A DNA stretch of 50,257 nucleotides, taken from the NCBI GenBank assembly GCA_017469355.1, contig JAFUGM010000066.1, forward strand, positions 1-50,257, read 5' to 3'. Under the pieces are notes generated by a model, which did not search any database, was not told the origin of the DNA, and saw only the letters and a program-made list of their open reading frames with translations. Numbering within the stretch: the first letter of the stretch is position 1; each line of letters begins with the position of its first letter. The stretch is from Solobacterium sp. GTDB lineage: Bacteria > Bacillota_I > Bacilli_A > Erysipelotrichales > Erysipelotrichaceae. This document shows positions 17,263-28,276 of this stretch, in pieces. Position numbers and translations under genes: made by a program.

Positions 17263-17751
17263 ATGGAAGCACGAGGAACAGTATTCAAATACGGAGATAA
17301 CGTTGATACGGATGTTATTATTCCTGCCCGTTATCTGAACAGTCAGGACGCAAAGGAACTTGCGGCACATGCGATGGAGGATATCGACGCAGAGTATGTG
17401 AAGAAGGTTCAGCCGGGAGATATCATGGTTGCCGGATGGAACTTCGGCTGTGGTTCTTCCCGTGAACATGCGCCGTTAGTAATCAAGACAAGTGGAGCTT
17501 CGGTGGTCATTGCCAAGAGTTTTGCGCGTATCTTCTATCGTAATTCCATCAATATTGGACTTCCGATTATGGAGTGTGAGGAAGCCGCAGACGCAATCGC
17601 TTCGGGTGATGTGGTTTCGGTAAACTTTGACACCGGCACGATTGTCGATGAGACAACCGGGCAGACCTTCCAGGCGCAGCCATTCCCGGAGTTCATACAG
17701 AAGATGATCTCCGCGGGCGGACTCATGAATTCGATCAAGGAGAACAGATAA
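17263..17751 (+). CDS. leuD: 3-Isopropylmalate dehydratase small subunit
   Basis: 162 residues, matching the short LeuD that pairs with the 420-residue LeuC. The swivelling domain is recognised by [17 protein letters not shown] near the N-terminus and by [12 protein letters not shown], the substrate-selecting loop, followed by [22 protein letters not shown] precedes the ATG. Expressed with leuC from the T-box-controlled operon. Confidence 0.96.
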   Translation: MEARGTVFKYGDNVDTDVIIPARYLNSQDAKELAAHAMEDIDAEYVKKVQPGDIMVAGWNFGCGSSREHAPLVIKTSGASVVIAKSFARIFYRNSINIGLPIMECEEAADAIASGDVVSVNFDTGTIVDETTGQTFQAQPFPEFIQKMISAGGLMNSIKENR

Positions 17752-17753
17752 CC

Positions 17754-18824
17754 ATGGAAAAGAAAATTGCGGTAATTCGCGGAGACTGCTCTTCCCCTGA
17801 ATTTGTGAAGGAGACGATTCGCGTTCTTGATAAGATTGCGCAGAAACATGGACATACCTTTGTATATGAAGAAGTCGCGATGGGAGGAGATGCGATTGAC
17901 CGCTATGGTGATCCGCTTCCTGAAGCAGAACTGCAGAAATGTTTGAACAGCGATTCCGTATTACTGGGATCGGTAGGCGGTCCTAAATGGGATACCTTAC
18001 CAGGAGACAAGCGGCCGGAAAAGGGCCTGCTTCGCTTACGGGCAGGAATGGGGTTATACTCCAATGCCCGTCCCGCAAGAATATGGCCTCAGCTTGCGCC
18101 CGCAAGCCCGCTTCGCCCGGATATCGCAGCCAATGGAATTGATTTCATCATCATCCGTGAGCTGACCGGAGGAGTTTACTTCGGTGAACATTCCACCATC
18201 CATAACGGAACGGAAGAAGTTGCGACCGACATCATGGAATACAGTGTTCATGAAATTGAACGGATCGGACGCATCGGCTTTGAAACTGCACGCAAGCGCA
18301 GAAAGAAGCTGACCAGCGTTGATAAGGCAAATGTACTTGACACTTCAAGACTCTGGCGGAAAGTCATGCATGAGCTGGCTGAGGAGTATCCTGATGTGGA
18401 ATATGAAGATATGCTGGTGGATAACTGTGCGATGCAGATTGTAAAAAATCCCGCGCAGTTTGATGTCATCGTGACGGAAAATATGTTTGGAGATATTCTC
18501 TCCGATGAAGCAAGCATGATTACCGGATCCATCGGTATGATTCCTTCTTCTTCCCTTGGCGATACGACGGTTGGCGTATATGAGCCGATTCACGGAAGTG
18601 CGCCGGATATCGCCGGTCAGAATATTGTTAATCCCATGGCGTGTATTCTCAGCGCTGCCATGATGTTGAGATACAGTTTTGACATGAGCGAAGAAGCAGA
18701 TGAAATTGAACGCGCGGTAGGTGCGGTTCTTGATCAGGGATTCAGAACCGCTGATAACCAGAGTGAAGGATGTACTGTCCTTGGGACAAAGGAAATTACG
18801 GATCGAATTCTGGAAGAGATTTAA
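17754..18824 (+). CDS. leuB: 3-Isopropylmalate dehydrogenase
   Basis: 356 residues. It oxidises and decarboxylates 3-isopropylmalate to 2-ketoisocaproate with NAD+. The isocitrate/isopropylmalate dehydrogenase pattern is complete: [36 protein letters not shown], the metal-binding [17 protein letters not shown], and the NAD-binding [18 protein letters not shown]. It begins two bases after leuD and ends 14 bases before the acetolactate synthase gene, whose ribosome binding site overlaps its stop region. Confidence 0.96.
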   Translation: MEKKIAVIRGDCSSPEFVKETIRVLDKIAQKHGHTFVYEEVAMGGDAIDRYGDPLPEAELQKCLNSDSVLLGSVGGPKWDTLPGDKRPEKGLLRLRAGMGLYSNARPARIWPQLAPASPLRPDIAANGIDFIIIRELTGGVYFGEHSTIHNGTEEVATDIMEYSVHEIERIGRIGFETARKRRKKLTSVDKANVLDTSRLWRKVMHELAEEYPDVEYEDMLVDNCAMQIVKNPAQFDVIVTENMFGDILSDEASMITGSIGMIPSSSLGDTTVGVYEPIHGSAPDIAGQNIVNPMACILSAAMMLRYSFDMSEEADEIERAVGAVLDQGFRTADNQSEGCTVLGTKEITDRILEEI

Positions 18825-18838
18825 CAGGAGGACAGCCA

Positions 18839-20473
18839 ATGAATGGTGCAGATGCAGTAGCGAAATGCCTGGAACTGCAGGGCGTTAAAACAGTATACGG
18901 ATATCCCGGTGTAGCGATCTGCCCGGTATATGACAGTATTCTGAAAACAGATATTCATACGGTACTGGTTCGCTCGGAAGCCAACGCTGCCCATGCGGCT
19001 TCCGGTATGGCACGCATTTCCGGGGAACCGGGGGTGTGTATCTGTACCAGCGGACCCGGCGCGACAAATCTGATTACGGGAATTGCGACTGCCTATGCGG
19101 ACAGTATTCCTCTGGTATGCATTACCGGACAGGTAAACAGTGATCTGATCGGCGGTGATGTATTCCAGGAGGCGGATATTACCGGTGCGGCGGAAAGCTT
19201 TGTGAAATACAGCTACCTGGTGCGGAAGGTATCCGATATTCCACGCATTTTCCGTGAGGCATTTCATATCGCTTCCACCGGACGCAGGGGCCCTGTACTG
19301 ATTGATATTCCGGCAGATATTCAGGCACAGGAAGTAAGAAAGTTTGTATGGCCGGAAGAAGTTGCGCTTCGTACCTACAAGCCAACATTCCGGGGAAATC
19401 CGATGCAGATAAGGAAAGTGGTGAAGGCACTGGAAGAATGCCATAAACCTATTCTTTATACCGGCGGTGGTGTTCATCTTTGCGGGGCGGCAGATCTTGT
19501 TCGTCAGTTCAGTGAGAAACATCAGATTCCCGTGGTATCCACAATGATGGGAATTGGTACGATGCCATCCCGTCATGAACTGTATATGGGTATGGCAGGA
19601 AATAACGGAAACCTCGCCGCAAACCTGGCGATCAAGGATGCGGACTTAGTCATCCTTGTTGGAGCGCGGCTTGCGGATCGGGCAGTCAACCAGCCCGAGA
19701 AGATGTTGGCAGGGAAGGTGCTGGTTCATATTGATGTGGATCCGGCGGAGATTGGAAAGAACGCAAAATGTGATCTTCCGATTGTCGGAGATGCCAAAGC
19801 GATATTTGAAGATCTGATTCTCGAAGAAATTCAAATGAATGATATGTCCGAGTGGACGGGCAGATTACGGGAAGTACGCCAGAAGAAGAGCCGCAGAGTG
19901 ACTCCGGAACAGTTTACGGATCCGGCGTACTTCGTGAATACACTTTCCACCGCGATGGATGAAAACTCAGTATATGTGGCGGATGTTGGCCAGAACCAGA
20001 TCTGGAGCTGTGCGAATGTGGTCATGCGGAGCGGACGCTTCCTGACCAGCGGCGGTATGGGAACCATGGGTTATGCACTTCCTGCGGCGATCGGTGCCAA
20101 GATGGCAGACCGTAATCGTCAGGTTGTCTCTGTCAGCGGGGATGGTGGATTCCAGATGGCGATGATGGAATTGGCAACCATGAACCAGGAGGGAGTGGAT
20201 CTTAAGATTGTAGTCTTGAATAACTCCGCTCTTGGAATGGTGCGTGAATATCAGCATTTTTCCTGTGAGAATCGGTTTACGATGGTGGATCTGCGTGGCG
20301 GCCCAGATTATGAACAGCTTGCCAAAGCTTATGGGATCGGCTATCTGAATATTTCCTCCAATGAGGAGGTAGAAGAGACGATCAAGACCTTCCTTTCTTC
20401 CAAGGGAAGTGTTCTGCTTGAGGTGATTGTCGATGAAGACGGTGTCGTTCGGAAGGCGGGTGGTCTGAAATGA
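18839..20473 (+). CDS. ilvB: Acetolactate synthase large subunit, leucine-operon copy
   Basis: 544 residues, a ThDP-dependent enzyme that joins two pyruvates into 2-acetolactate. Domains: N-terminal PYR domain with catalytic Glu47 (VRSEANAAHAASG), central FAD-binding domain, and C-terminal PP domain with the GDGGFQ...NNSALGMVRE thiamine-phosphate motif. At the position where acetohydroxyacid synthases normally carry the Trp that favours 2-ketobutyrate (VRQWQ), this copy has Tyr471 (VREYQ). It may therefore mainly make acetolactate for leucine and valine rather than isoleucine precursors, which fits its place behind leuACDB. AGGAGG (18827-18832) sets the start at 18839; the longer frame from 18770 overlaps leuB. 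It is coupled to its small subunit by an ATGA overlap. Confidence 0.93.
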   Translation: MNGADAVAKCLELQGVKTVYGYPGVAICPVYDSILKTDIHTVLVRSEANAAHAASGMARISGEPGVCICTSGPGATNLITGIATAYADSIPLVCITGQVNSDLIGGDVFQEADITGAAESFVKYSYLVRKVSDIPRIFREAFHIASTGRRGPVLIDIPADIQAQEVRKFVWPEEVALRTYKPTFRGNPMQIRKVVKALEECHKPILYTGGGVHLCGAADLVRQFSEKHQIPVVSTMMGIGTMPSRHELYMGMAGNNGNLAANLAIKDADLVILVGARLADRAVNQPEKMLAGKVLVHIDVDPAEIGKNAKCDLPIVGDAKAIFEDLILEEIQMNDMSEWTGRLREVRQKKSRRVTPEQFTDPAYFVNTLSTAMDENSVYVADVGQNQIWSCANVVMRSGRFLTSGGMGTMGYALPAAIGAKMADRNRQVVSVSGDGGFQMAMMELATMNQEGVDLKIVVLNNSALGMVREYQHFSCENRFTMVDLRGGPDYEQLAKAYGIGYLNISSNEEVEETIKTFLSSKGSVLLEVIVDEDGVVRKAGGLK

Positions 20474-20958
20474 AACGGATATTCTCAGTACTGGTAGAGA
20501 ACCGATCCGGTGTTCTCAGTAAGGTATCTGGCCTTTTTGCCCGGCGTTCCTTCAACATTGAATCCCTTGCGGTAGGAGAAACCAACGATCCAGAAGTTTC
20601 CTGTATGACGATTGTGTCGAGCGGAAGTGCGCAGACCATGGAACAGATCGAAAAGCAGCTCAATAAGAAACTCGATGTGATCAAAATCAAGAGTTTTGAA
20701 AACTGGCAGAGTGTGACACGTGAGTTGATTCTCATCAAGGTTCGATACAACAAATCCAATCGTGAGGAAATCCTCAGTATCTGTACACTGGCAGGAGCTC
20801 AGGTTGTGGATGCGGGAAAGCGTTCCATGATGATACAGCTCTGTGATACGCCAGAGAAGGTTCAGATGATGCTGGATCTGCTTGCGGGAATCAGTATCGT
20901 AGAGGTTGCCCGTACGGGCACGCTGGCACTGCAGCGGTGCGTGGATACCGAAAAATAG
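20470..20958 (+). CDS. ilvN: Acetolactate synthase regulatory small subunit, leucine-operon copy
   Basis: 162 residues. Starts with an ACT domain, FSVLVENRSGVLSKVSGLFARRSFNIESL, the valine-binding regulatory module, followed by the C-terminal ACT-like domain that activates the large subunit. Overlaps the ilvB stop codon (ATGA), consistent with equal expression. A strong terminator follows. A second IlvN of identical length but only moderate similarity lies at 28277-28765. Confidence 0.94.
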   Translation: MKRIFSVLVENRSGVLSKVSGLFARRSFNIESLAVGETNDPEVSCMTIVSSGSAQTMEQIEKQLNKKLDVIKIKSFENWQSVTRELILIKVRYNKSNREEILSICTLAGAQVVDAGKRSMMIQLCDTPEKVQMMLDLLAGISIVEVARTGTLALQRCVDTEK

Positions 20959-20964
20959 TCATGA

Positions 20965-20990
20965 ATGCGGCCGTTCCAGGCCGCATTTTC
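20965..20990 (+). terminator. Terminator of the leu operon
   Basis: Perfect eight-base stem ATGCGGCC / GGCCGCAT with a six-base loop, followed by TTTT. It closes leuACDB-ilvBN. Confidence 0.9.
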
Positions 20991-20995
20991 TATAG

Positions 20996-22490
<1,495 letters not shown>

Positions 22491-22505
22491 GTCGAATGCA
22501 AAATG

Positions 22506-22530
22506 AAAGAGAGGCAGACCGCCTCTCTTT
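22506..22530. terminator. Bidirectional terminator between the GH1 gene and gpmA
   Basis: Perfect ten-base stem AAAGAGAGGC / GCCTCTCTTT with a five-base loop, lying between two convergent genes; A/T runs on both sides allow it to act in both directions. Confidence 0.85.
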
Positions 22531-22550
22531 ACTTTGGGAAATAAGATGTA

Positions 22551-23300
22551 TTACTTCTGTGCAGAACCCTGCTTAGCAACAGCGTCCATCTTAGCCTTGA
22601 GCTCATCTTCGCTCATGCCGAGATAGTAGTGGTTCGTAACGTTGAAGTTCTCGTCAAATTCATATACCAGCGGGGAACCGGTAGGAATGTTTACACCGAT
22701 AATTTCTTCATCGGACAGGTTGTCAAAGTACTTCACAAGAGCTCTCAGAGAGTTGCCGTGAGCAGCGATCAGTACACGCTTGCCATCCTGCATATCCTTC
22801 TTGATGACATTTTCGAAGTACGGAACAACACGCTCGATGGTAGTCTCAAGAGACTCATTCAGCGGCAGTTCATCCTTCGGTACTTCACGGAACATTGCCT
22901 GATTCTGCGGCGCTCTTTCATCTGTCGGCTCCAGTGCGGGCGGCTTGACATCAAAGGAACGTCTCCAGATCTTAACCTGTTCTTCACCATACTTTTCAGC
23001 AGTCTCTGCCTTGTTCAGTCCCTGCAGAGCGCCATAATGACGTTCATTGAGCTTGTAGGACTTTACAACCGGCAGCCAGTTGCGATCCATTTCATCCAGA
23101 ACATGGTTCAAGGTGTGGATGGCACGCTTGAGAAGAGAGGTGTAGCAGACATCGAAGTCATAGCCTTCTGCCTTGAGAAGCTTACCAGCGTTCTTCGCTT
23201 CTTCATGACCCTTTTCGCTGAGGTCAACATCGGTCCAGCCAGTAAACAGATTCAGCTTGTTCCATTCGCTTTCCCCGTGGCGAATTAATACGAGTTTCAT
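22551..23300 (-). CDS. gpmA: 2,3-Bisphosphoglycerate-dependent phosphoglycerate mutase
   Basis: 249 residues, standard dPGM length. It interconverts 3- and 2-phosphoglycerate in glycolysis through a phosphohistidine. The RHGESEWN motif contains catalytic His8; [14 protein letters not shown], the [11 protein letters not shown] block and the second His in [10 protein letters not shown] are intact. AGGAGG precedes the ATG. A monocistronic gene on the minus strand between the GH1 gene and the ilvA T-box region. Confidence 0.97.
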   Translation of the reverse strand: MKLVLIRHGESEWNKLNLFTGWTDVDLSEKGHEEAKNAGKLLKAEGYDFDVCYTSLLKRAIHTLNHVLDEMDRNWLPVVKSYKLNERHYGALQGLNKAETAEKYGEEQVKIWRRSFDVKPPALEPTDERAPQNQAMFREVPKDELPLNESLETTIERVVPYFENVIKKDMQDGKRVLIAAHGNSLRALVKYFDNLSDEEIIGVNIPTGSPLVYEFDENFNVTNHYYLGMSEDELKAKMDAVAKQGSAQK

Positions 23301-23330
23301 AATTAGATTTCCTCCTGTTTTCTTGAATTA

Positions 23331-23339
23331 ATGATAGCA
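23331..23339 (-). promoter_or_regulatory. Candidate extended -10 element of gpmA
   Basis: On the minus strand TGCTATCAT (extended -10 with TATCAT) lies about 30 bases before the gpmA start, leaving room for the AGGAGG site. No -35 box stands out. Confidence 0.45.
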
Positions 23340-23424
23340 TCATTCCCACTGTTTTTTGTTGGAACATTGTTGTGAAAGAAAAGAAATGAAGGCTGAAATA
23401 TTTTCAGAAAGACAAAATCCTTTC

Positions 23425-23453
23425 TTTACAAAATGGCGGGTGTCAGGTAAGAT
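23425..23453 (+). promoter_or_regulatory. Promoter of the ilvA T-box operon
   Basis: TTTACA (23425-23430), 17-base spacer, TAAGAT (23448-23453). Predicted start near 23460, at the beginning of the T-box leader. Confidence 0.78.
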
Positions 23454-23459
23454 TTTATT

Positions 23460-23730
23460 TACCCAGATAAATGCGCTCAACGGGGAGTGGCGATGATGGG
23501 TCCGGATCAGAGAGCTGTCGGCAGGTGAAAGACAGTTTCGGATATCAGAGCAGATCACCCCGCAGTAGATTCGCCGAACAGTTGAAGTAAGCGGATACGG
23601 CAGGCACCGTTATCAGAGCCGGCGGGTTGATGGACCTGCGTGAGTGGTCGATGTATTCGACAAGAAGAGTGGTACCGCGGAAGCAATCTCAGGCTTTCGT
23701 CTCTTACAGAAAGAGGCGGAAGCCTTTATT
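23460..23730 (+). promoter_or_regulatory. T-box leader, tRNA-Ile specific, upstream of ilvA
   Basis: T-box motif AGAGTGGTACCGCGG at 23666-23680. Stem I runs from GGGG (about 23482) to CACCCC (about 23556-23561) and includes AGAGAGCTGTC...GGTG...GACAG. The specifier loop reads CGGATATCAGAG, with ATC (23544-23546), an isoleucine codon followed by A. This matches the downstream gene for threonine deaminase, the first step of isoleucine synthesis. Uncharged tRNA-Ile should prevent the terminator at 23691-23730. The opening of this leader (AAATGCGCTCAACGGGG) is nearly the same as in the leuA T-box (AAATGCGTTGACGGGG). It accounts for the gene-free stretch 23340-23747. Confidence 0.93.
23691..23730 (+). 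terminator. Regulated terminator of the ilvA T-box
   Basis: Fifteen-base stem AGGCTTTCGTCTCTT / AAGAGGCGGAAGCCT with one G-T pair and one mismatch, then TTTATT. The alternative fold to the T-box antiterminator. Confidence 0.88.
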
Positions 23731-23747
23731 GATATATGGAGACAACT

Positions 23748-24953
23748 ATGATTACGCTGGATCGAATTTATCAGGCAGCCTATGTGCTGAAAGACGTCGC
23801 AAGAAAGACAGATCTGATTGCGGCACCGAGGTTATCGGAGGATGGGAATCTGTTTCTGAAGACAGAGAACCTTCAGGTAACCGGAAGTTTCAAGCTACGT
23901 GGGGCATATTACAAGATCAGTCAGTTGAGCGAGGAAGAAAAGTCGAAAGGCATCGTGGCCTGCTCTGCGGGAAACCACGCGCAGGGTGTGGCGCTCGCCG
24001 CAAACCGGATGGGCATTAAGGCAGTAATCTGTATGCCGGACAGTGCGCCGATCATGAAAGTGGAAAGCACGAAGGCACTTGGGGCAGAGGTATGCCTGGT
24101 CAAAGGCACCTATGATGATGCCCACGATAAAGCAGTGGAAATTCAGAAGGAGACAGGGATGACTTTCATTCATCCCTATGATGATCCGGATGTCATTGCG
24201 GGTCAGGGAACAATCGGCCTGGAAATCCTGGATCAGTTAAAGGATGTCGAAGCAGTCATTGTCCCGGTTGGGGGAGGCGGACTCGTCAGCGGCGTCGCCT
24301 ATGCGGTGAAGAGCCTGAATCCGGAATGTAAGGTATATGGTGTACAGTCTGCTGGTGCGGCGTCGATGGTCAATGCTTATCATAAACATCATTGGGAGGC
24401 ACTGGATCATGTGTCGACGTTTGCGGATGGTATCGCAGTAAAGAACCCAGGTGAGCTCACCTTTGAGCTCTGTGAGAAGTATGTCGATGATATCGTGACT
24501 GTAAGTGAAGATGAGACGGCGGCCGCAATTCTGGCACTGATTGAAAAGCAGAAACTGATTGCGGAAGGGGCTGGCGCCGTGGCGGTTGCGGCGGCACTGT
24601 TCAATAAACTTCCGATTCAGGGAAAGAAGACGGTATGCCTGGTGTCGGGAGGAAACATTGATGTAAATATTCTCTCCCGTGTCATCACAAGAGGTCTTGT
24701 GATGAGTGGCCGTAATACAACGTTAATGATTGCGTTAACAGATAAACCGGGGCAGCTTCAGATTGTCAGTGAAATCGTAGCTTCCTGTGGTGCGAACGTT
24801 GTCTCGGTAGACTATGACCACAGTGATACCAATATGGCAATTAACGACTGTTACCTGCGAATCGGTCTTGAGACAAGAGATCATTCCCAGATTGAAGAGA
24901 TTAAACAGAAACTGTCAGAAGCCGGGTTTACCCTGGTGAAGGAAAGAGCATAG
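23748..24953 (+). CDS. ilvA: Threonine ammonia-lyase with one ACT domain
   Basis: 401 residues. A PLP enzyme that deaminates threonine to 2-ketobutyrate (via 2-iminobutyrate), the entry to isoleucine synthesis. PLP-binding Lys49 sits in GSFKLRGAYYK; the glycine loop is VPVGGGGLVSGVA. The last 75 residues form a single ACT domain (IALTDKPGQLQIVSEIVASCGANVVSVDYDH), the probable allosteric site. GGAG at 23738-23741 favours the ATG at 23748 over 23736, which has no ribosome site. Controlled by the tRNA-Ile T-box and followed nine bases later by ridA, whose product removes its reactive imine product. Confidence 0.95.
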   Translation: MITLDRIYQAAYVLKDVARKTDLIAAPRLSEDGNLFLKTENLQVTGSFKLRGAYYKISQLSEEEKSKGIVACSAGNHAQGVALAANRMGIKAVICMPDSAPIMKVESTKALGAEVCLVKGTYDDAHDKAVEIQKETGMTFIHPYDDPDVIAGQGTIGLEILDQLKDVEAVIVPVGGGGLVSGVAYAVKSLNPECKVYGVQSAGAASMVNAYHKHHWEALDHVSTFADGIAVKNPGELTFELCEKYVDDIVTVSEDETAAAILALIEKQKLIAEGAGAVAVAAALFNKLPIQGKKTVCLVSGGNIDVNILSRVITRGLVMSGRNTTLMIALTDKPGQLQIVSEIVASCGANVVSVDYDHSDTNMAINDCYLRIGLETRDHSQIEEIKQKLSEAGFTLVKERA

Positions 24954-24962
24954 GAGAACATT

Positions 24963-25343
24963 ATGGCTAAGGAAATTTCCACAACAAACGCTCCGGCAGC
25001 AGTCGGACCCTACTCACAGGCACTTGAAGTCGGCAACTTCGTGTTCGCAAGCGGCCAGATTCCTCTGAATCCAGCGACAAACACCATTGAAGCTGTCACG
25101 GCACAGGAACAGGCAGAACAGGTATTTACAAATATCGAAGCTGTCTTAGCAGAGGCGGGGCTGAGTCTCAAGGATGTCGTCAAGACCACCGTCTTCTTAA
25201 CAGATCTCAATGATTTCGGGACGGTAAATGAAGTTTATGCCAAGCACTTTGAAACACCATATCCGGCACGGTCCTGTGTCGAAGTCAGTGCACTTCCTAA
25301 AGGTGCTAAAGTCGAGTGCGAAGTCATCGCTGTAAAAGGATAA
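24963..25343 (+). CDS. ridA: RidA family 2-iminobutanoate/2-iminopropanoate deaminase
   Basis: 126 residues, full-length RidA/YjgF/UK114. It hydrolyses the enamine/imine intermediates released by PLP dehydratases such as IlvA, preventing damage to PLP enzymes. Conserved elements: APAAVGPYSQALEVGNFVFASGQIPL, FLTDLNDFGTVNEVY and PARSCVEVSALPKGAKVECEVIAV, with the imine-binding Arg in ARSCVEV. AGGAG precedes the start, and the gene is in the T-box ilvA transcript, so the protective enzyme is co-induced with its source reaction. Confidence 0.96.
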   Translation: MAKEISTTNAPAAVGPYSQALEVGNFVFASGQIPLNPATNTIEAVTAQEQAEQVFTNIEAVLAEAGLSLKDVVKTTVFLTDLNDFGTVNEVYAKHFETPYPARSCVEVSALPKGAKVECEVIAVKG

Positions 25344-25374
25344 AAAAGCCCGGGTCCTACAGGACACCGGACTT
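25342..25374 (-). terminator. Terminator of the DUF815 ATPase gene
   Basis: Hairpin with interrupted stem (AAG-CCGG-GTCC against GGAC-CCGG-CTT). On the minus strand it ends in six T. It contains the stop codon of the minus-strand ATPase gene and abuts the ridA stop codon, so it may also slow plus-strand transcription. Confidence 0.75.
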
Positions 25375-26532
25375 GAGTTGTTCAACAAACTGACGGGCTA
25401 CCCGTGGAGAGCGGCCACCGGCACGGATCGCATAGGTTTCCGCTTTGGAGGTTAATTCTTCCTCCTCGATCTCTACCCCGTATTCCTTCACCAGTTCCTG
25501 AACGATATACAGATATCGGTTGCGGTCTGGTTTCTGGAAGGTCACAATGAGACCGAAGCGTGCAGAGAGGGAGAGAAGTTCCTGACGGGTATCATTCTCA
25601 TGAAGGTCATCAAGGAATCGGTCCGAAACGGATTCCTTGACCAGATGTCTTCGGTTGGAAGTAGCTGCGATGATGGTATTGCCCGCAGGGTGGCTGACAC
25701 TTCCTTCCAGAATTGCCTTAAGGGCTGCGAAGTTATCATCGTTGGAGGAGAAGCTCAGATCATCGATGAAGATCATGAACTTCAGCGGCATGGATGCCAG
25801 ATGTTCCAGAAGGGAAGGAATCTGATACAGCTGATTCTTCCGTACTTCCACAAGACGAAGTCCTCGATCGGCATATTCATTGGCCAGTGCCTTGATTGTA
25901 CTGGACTTCCCGGTACCGGCATCGCCATACAACAGCATATTCACTGCCGGCTTACCTTCTAACAGAGCCTGGACATTAGCGACGATCTTCTTACGCTCTG
26001 GTTCATAGCCTGGCAATTCACTCAGACGCTGCGGATCGGGGTAGGCAACTGGTTCCAGACCTGCCTGACTCAGGGTAAAGACATGGTAGTCCGCAAAGAT
26101 GCCATAACCCTTCTGCGCAACTTCGCCAAGACGGGCTTCATACACAGATTCCAGGTCACAGGGAGAGTTGTTCCATCCGGCAAATACTGCCGGGCTCAGT
26201 AACGAAAAGTCGGAAGGGGTCAGGGAAGCCGCCTGCCCGAGAACCTTCAGTTCCCGCCGCAGGGTTTCCTCAATCCGGTCGGAAGTTCTTCCTTCCGCCT
26301 TCATGCGTACCGCGACATTCTCGCTGTTCATCACCGCATGAAGCAGATAGTCACTCCAGTTATCTGTGACTTCATAGAGCCCCGCTTCAAAGTCAGCGCA
26401 CGTGGCGGTAAAGGAAACGGAATCCTCCGCTTCCAGCATGTTCATGAACCGCTGAATGACCGGATCACTAAGCAGGTCACGAAAGATGACCAGCGATCGC
26501 ATCTGCGCATATATTGCATTTAAATCACTCAT
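25357..26532 (-). CDS. DUF815 family AAA ATPase
   Basis: 391 residues. An N-terminal helical region of about 150 residues precedes a AAA core with Walker A GDAGTGKS (203-210), Walker B FMIFIDDL (252-259), a sensor-like ATSNRRHL, and the DUF815 ending FGLIVTFQKPDRNRYLYIV and GGRSPRVARQF. Proteins of this family are widespread but their client is unknown. It lies on the opposite strand between two isoleucine/valine operons and shares a 63-base divergent region with ilvB2; the neighbourhood does not imply a role in amino-acid synthesis. Confidence 0.9.
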   Translation of the reverse strand: MSDLNAIYAQMRSLVIFRDLLSDPVIQRFMNMLEAEDSVSFTATCADFEAGLYEVTDNWSDYLLHAVMNSENVAVRMKAEGRTSDRIEETLRRELKVLGQAASLTPSDFSLLSPAVFAGWNNSPCDLESVYEARLGEVAQKGYGIFADYHVFTLSQAGLEPVAYPDPQRLSELPGYEPERKKIVANVQALLEGKPAVNMLLYGDAGTGKSSTIKALANEYADRGLRLVEVRKNQLYQIPSLLEHLASMPLKFMIFIDDLSFSSNDDNFAALKAILEGSVSHPAGNTIIAATSNRRHLVKESVSDRFLDDLHENDTRQELLSLSARFGLIVTFQKPDRNRYLYIVQELVKEYGVEIEEEELTSKAETYAIRAGGRSPRVARQFVEQLKSGVL

Positions 26533-26595
26533 AACAACCTCGAATCTTCATTGATTCAGTATATTCCAAATTATCCGTGAAACAAAGGAGGACAC

Positions 26596-28275
26596 ATGAA
26601 ACTTACAGGGTCAGAGATCTTTGTGGAAGTGCTTGTGGAACAGGGTGTAGATACGTTGTTCGGCTATCCCGGCGGCGCCGTTTTGAATCTGTATGACGAG
26701 CTCTACCGCAATCAGGACCGCATTCACCACTATATGAGCGCTCATGAACAGGGTGCCAGTCATGCGGCAGACGGGTATGCCCGGGCAACCGGAAAGACCG
26801 GCGTCGTGCTTGCGACAAGCGGACCGGGTGCCACAAACCTGGTGACAGGAATCGCTACCGCCTATATGGACAGTGTGCCTATGGTGGCGTTTACCGGGAA
26901 TGTCGGTACTGGAGGCCTGGGAAAGGATTCCTTCCAGGAAGCGTATATCGAAGGCATTACCATGCCGATAACAAAACATAATTACACCGTGCGCCGGATT
27001 GAAGATCTGGCAGACACCATGCGGGAAGCCTTCCGTATTGCGCAGTCTGGCAGAAAAGGACCGGTGCTGGTAGATATCCCGAAAGATATCTCCGCTGCGG
27101 TAACCGAGTTTGAACCGAAGGAACCGGTTCGGCCGGAGGTTATTGATACCTATGACACAGAACAGCTGAAGAAAGCCGCTGAGCTGCTTGGCAGCGCAAA
27201 GCGGCCAGTGATCTACTTCGGTGGCGGAGTGATCTCCTCCGAAGCGGAAGAACCTTTGAAGGCAGTGATGGAAAAAGCGGATATTCCTGCCACATGGACC
27301 TTGATGGCTAAGGGCATCCTTGATGATGAAGATCCGCTGAACCTCGGCCTTATTGGCATGCATGGAAAGTTTGTTTCGAATAAGGCAATTGACAGTGCAG
27401 ATGTCATTCTGGCGGTAGGCACGCGATTCTCGGACCGTGTCGCATTAAACCCTGCCAAGTTCGCCCGCAGCGCAAAGATCATCCAGTTTGATATCGATGC
27501 CAGTGAAGTGGATAAGAATGTCGAAGTTGACTGCTCTGTTGTGGGAGATGCCAATGTCGTGCTTCGGGCATTCCTTGAACTGCTGCCGGAAGCAGACCAT
27601 ACAGAATGGCATAAGCAGATTACGGAATGGAAGGAAAAGGACTATCGGCCTTATGACAGTGAAACAGCTCTGAAGCCGCATCAGATTCTTCAGAAAGTAT
27701 GCGAGCTCTCTGGTGATGACAGTATCTATGTCACAGATGTTGGCCAGCATCAGATGTGGGCAGCGCAGTATCTGACGCATGTAAAGCCGCGTCATTTCCT
27801 GACAAGCGGAGGCTTGGGAACGATGGGCTATGGCTATGGGGCTGCCATTGGTGCTCAGATCGCCAAAGGGAAAGAACAACGTGTCATTCACCTGACAGGA
27901 GACGGAAGTTTCCATATGAATCTGAATGAAGGTGTTACCGCCGTCAGCTATGATCTTCCGGTCATTACCGTGATCTTCAATAACCAGGTTCTTGGCATGG
28001 TAAGACAATGGCAGACACTGTTATATGGAAAACGGTATTCCAGCACTGATCCGCATCGGAAGACCAATTATGTAAAGCTTGCGGAAGGCTTTGGGGCTAA
28101 GGGCTGGCATTGTGAGACCCTTCAGGAATTTGAAGAAGCGTTCAAAGAAGCTTTGAACAATCCTGGTCCTTCCTGGATTGAATGCGTCATTGATAAGGAT
28201 GAGAAAGTGCTTCCGATGATTCCGGCGGGCGCAACTATTGAGGATATCATCCTGGCGGATGGAAAGGAGGCCTGA
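26596..28275 (+). CDS. ilvB: Acetolactate synthase large subunit, isoleucine/valine-operon copy
   Basis: 559 residues. A canonical acetohydroxyacid synthase: catalytic Glu51 in SAHEQGASHAADGYARATG, the ThDP motif GDGSFHMNLNE...NNQVLGMVRQWQ, and Trp472 in VRQWQ, the residue tied to preference for 2-ketobutyrate. It should therefore serve both acetolactate (valine/leucine) and acetohydroxybutyrate (isoleucine) production. AAGGAGG precedes the ATG. No T-box is present in the 63 bases upstream, unlike ilvA and leuA. First gene of ilvBN-ilvC-ilvD-ilvE. Confidence 0.95.
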   Translation: MKLTGSEIFVEVLVEQGVDTLFGYPGGAVLNLYDELYRNQDRIHHYMSAHEQGASHAADGYARATGKTGVVLATSGPGATNLVTGIATAYMDSVPMVAFTGNVGTGGLGKDSFQEAYIEGITMPITKHNYTVRRIEDLADTMREAFRIAQSGRKGPVLVDIPKDISAAVTEFEPKEPVRPEVIDTYDTEQLKKAAELLGSAKRPVIYFGGGVISSEAEEPLKAVMEKADIPATWTLMAKGILDDEDPLNLGLIGMHGKFVSNKAIDSADVILAVGTRFSDRVALNPAKFARSAKIIQFDIDASEVDKNVEVDCSVVGDANVVLRAFLELLPEADHTEWHKQITEWKEKDYRPYDSETALKPHQILQKVCELSGDDSIYVTDVGQHQMWAAQYLTHVKPRHFLTSGGLGTMGYGYGAAIGAQIAKGKEQRVIHLTGDGSFHMNLNEGVTAVSYDLPVITVIFNNQVLGMVRQWQTLLYGKRYSSTDPHRKTNYVKLAEGFGAKGWHCETLQEFEEAFKEALNNPGPSWIECVIDKDEKVLPMIPAGATIEDIILADGKEA

Positions 28276-28276
28276 G

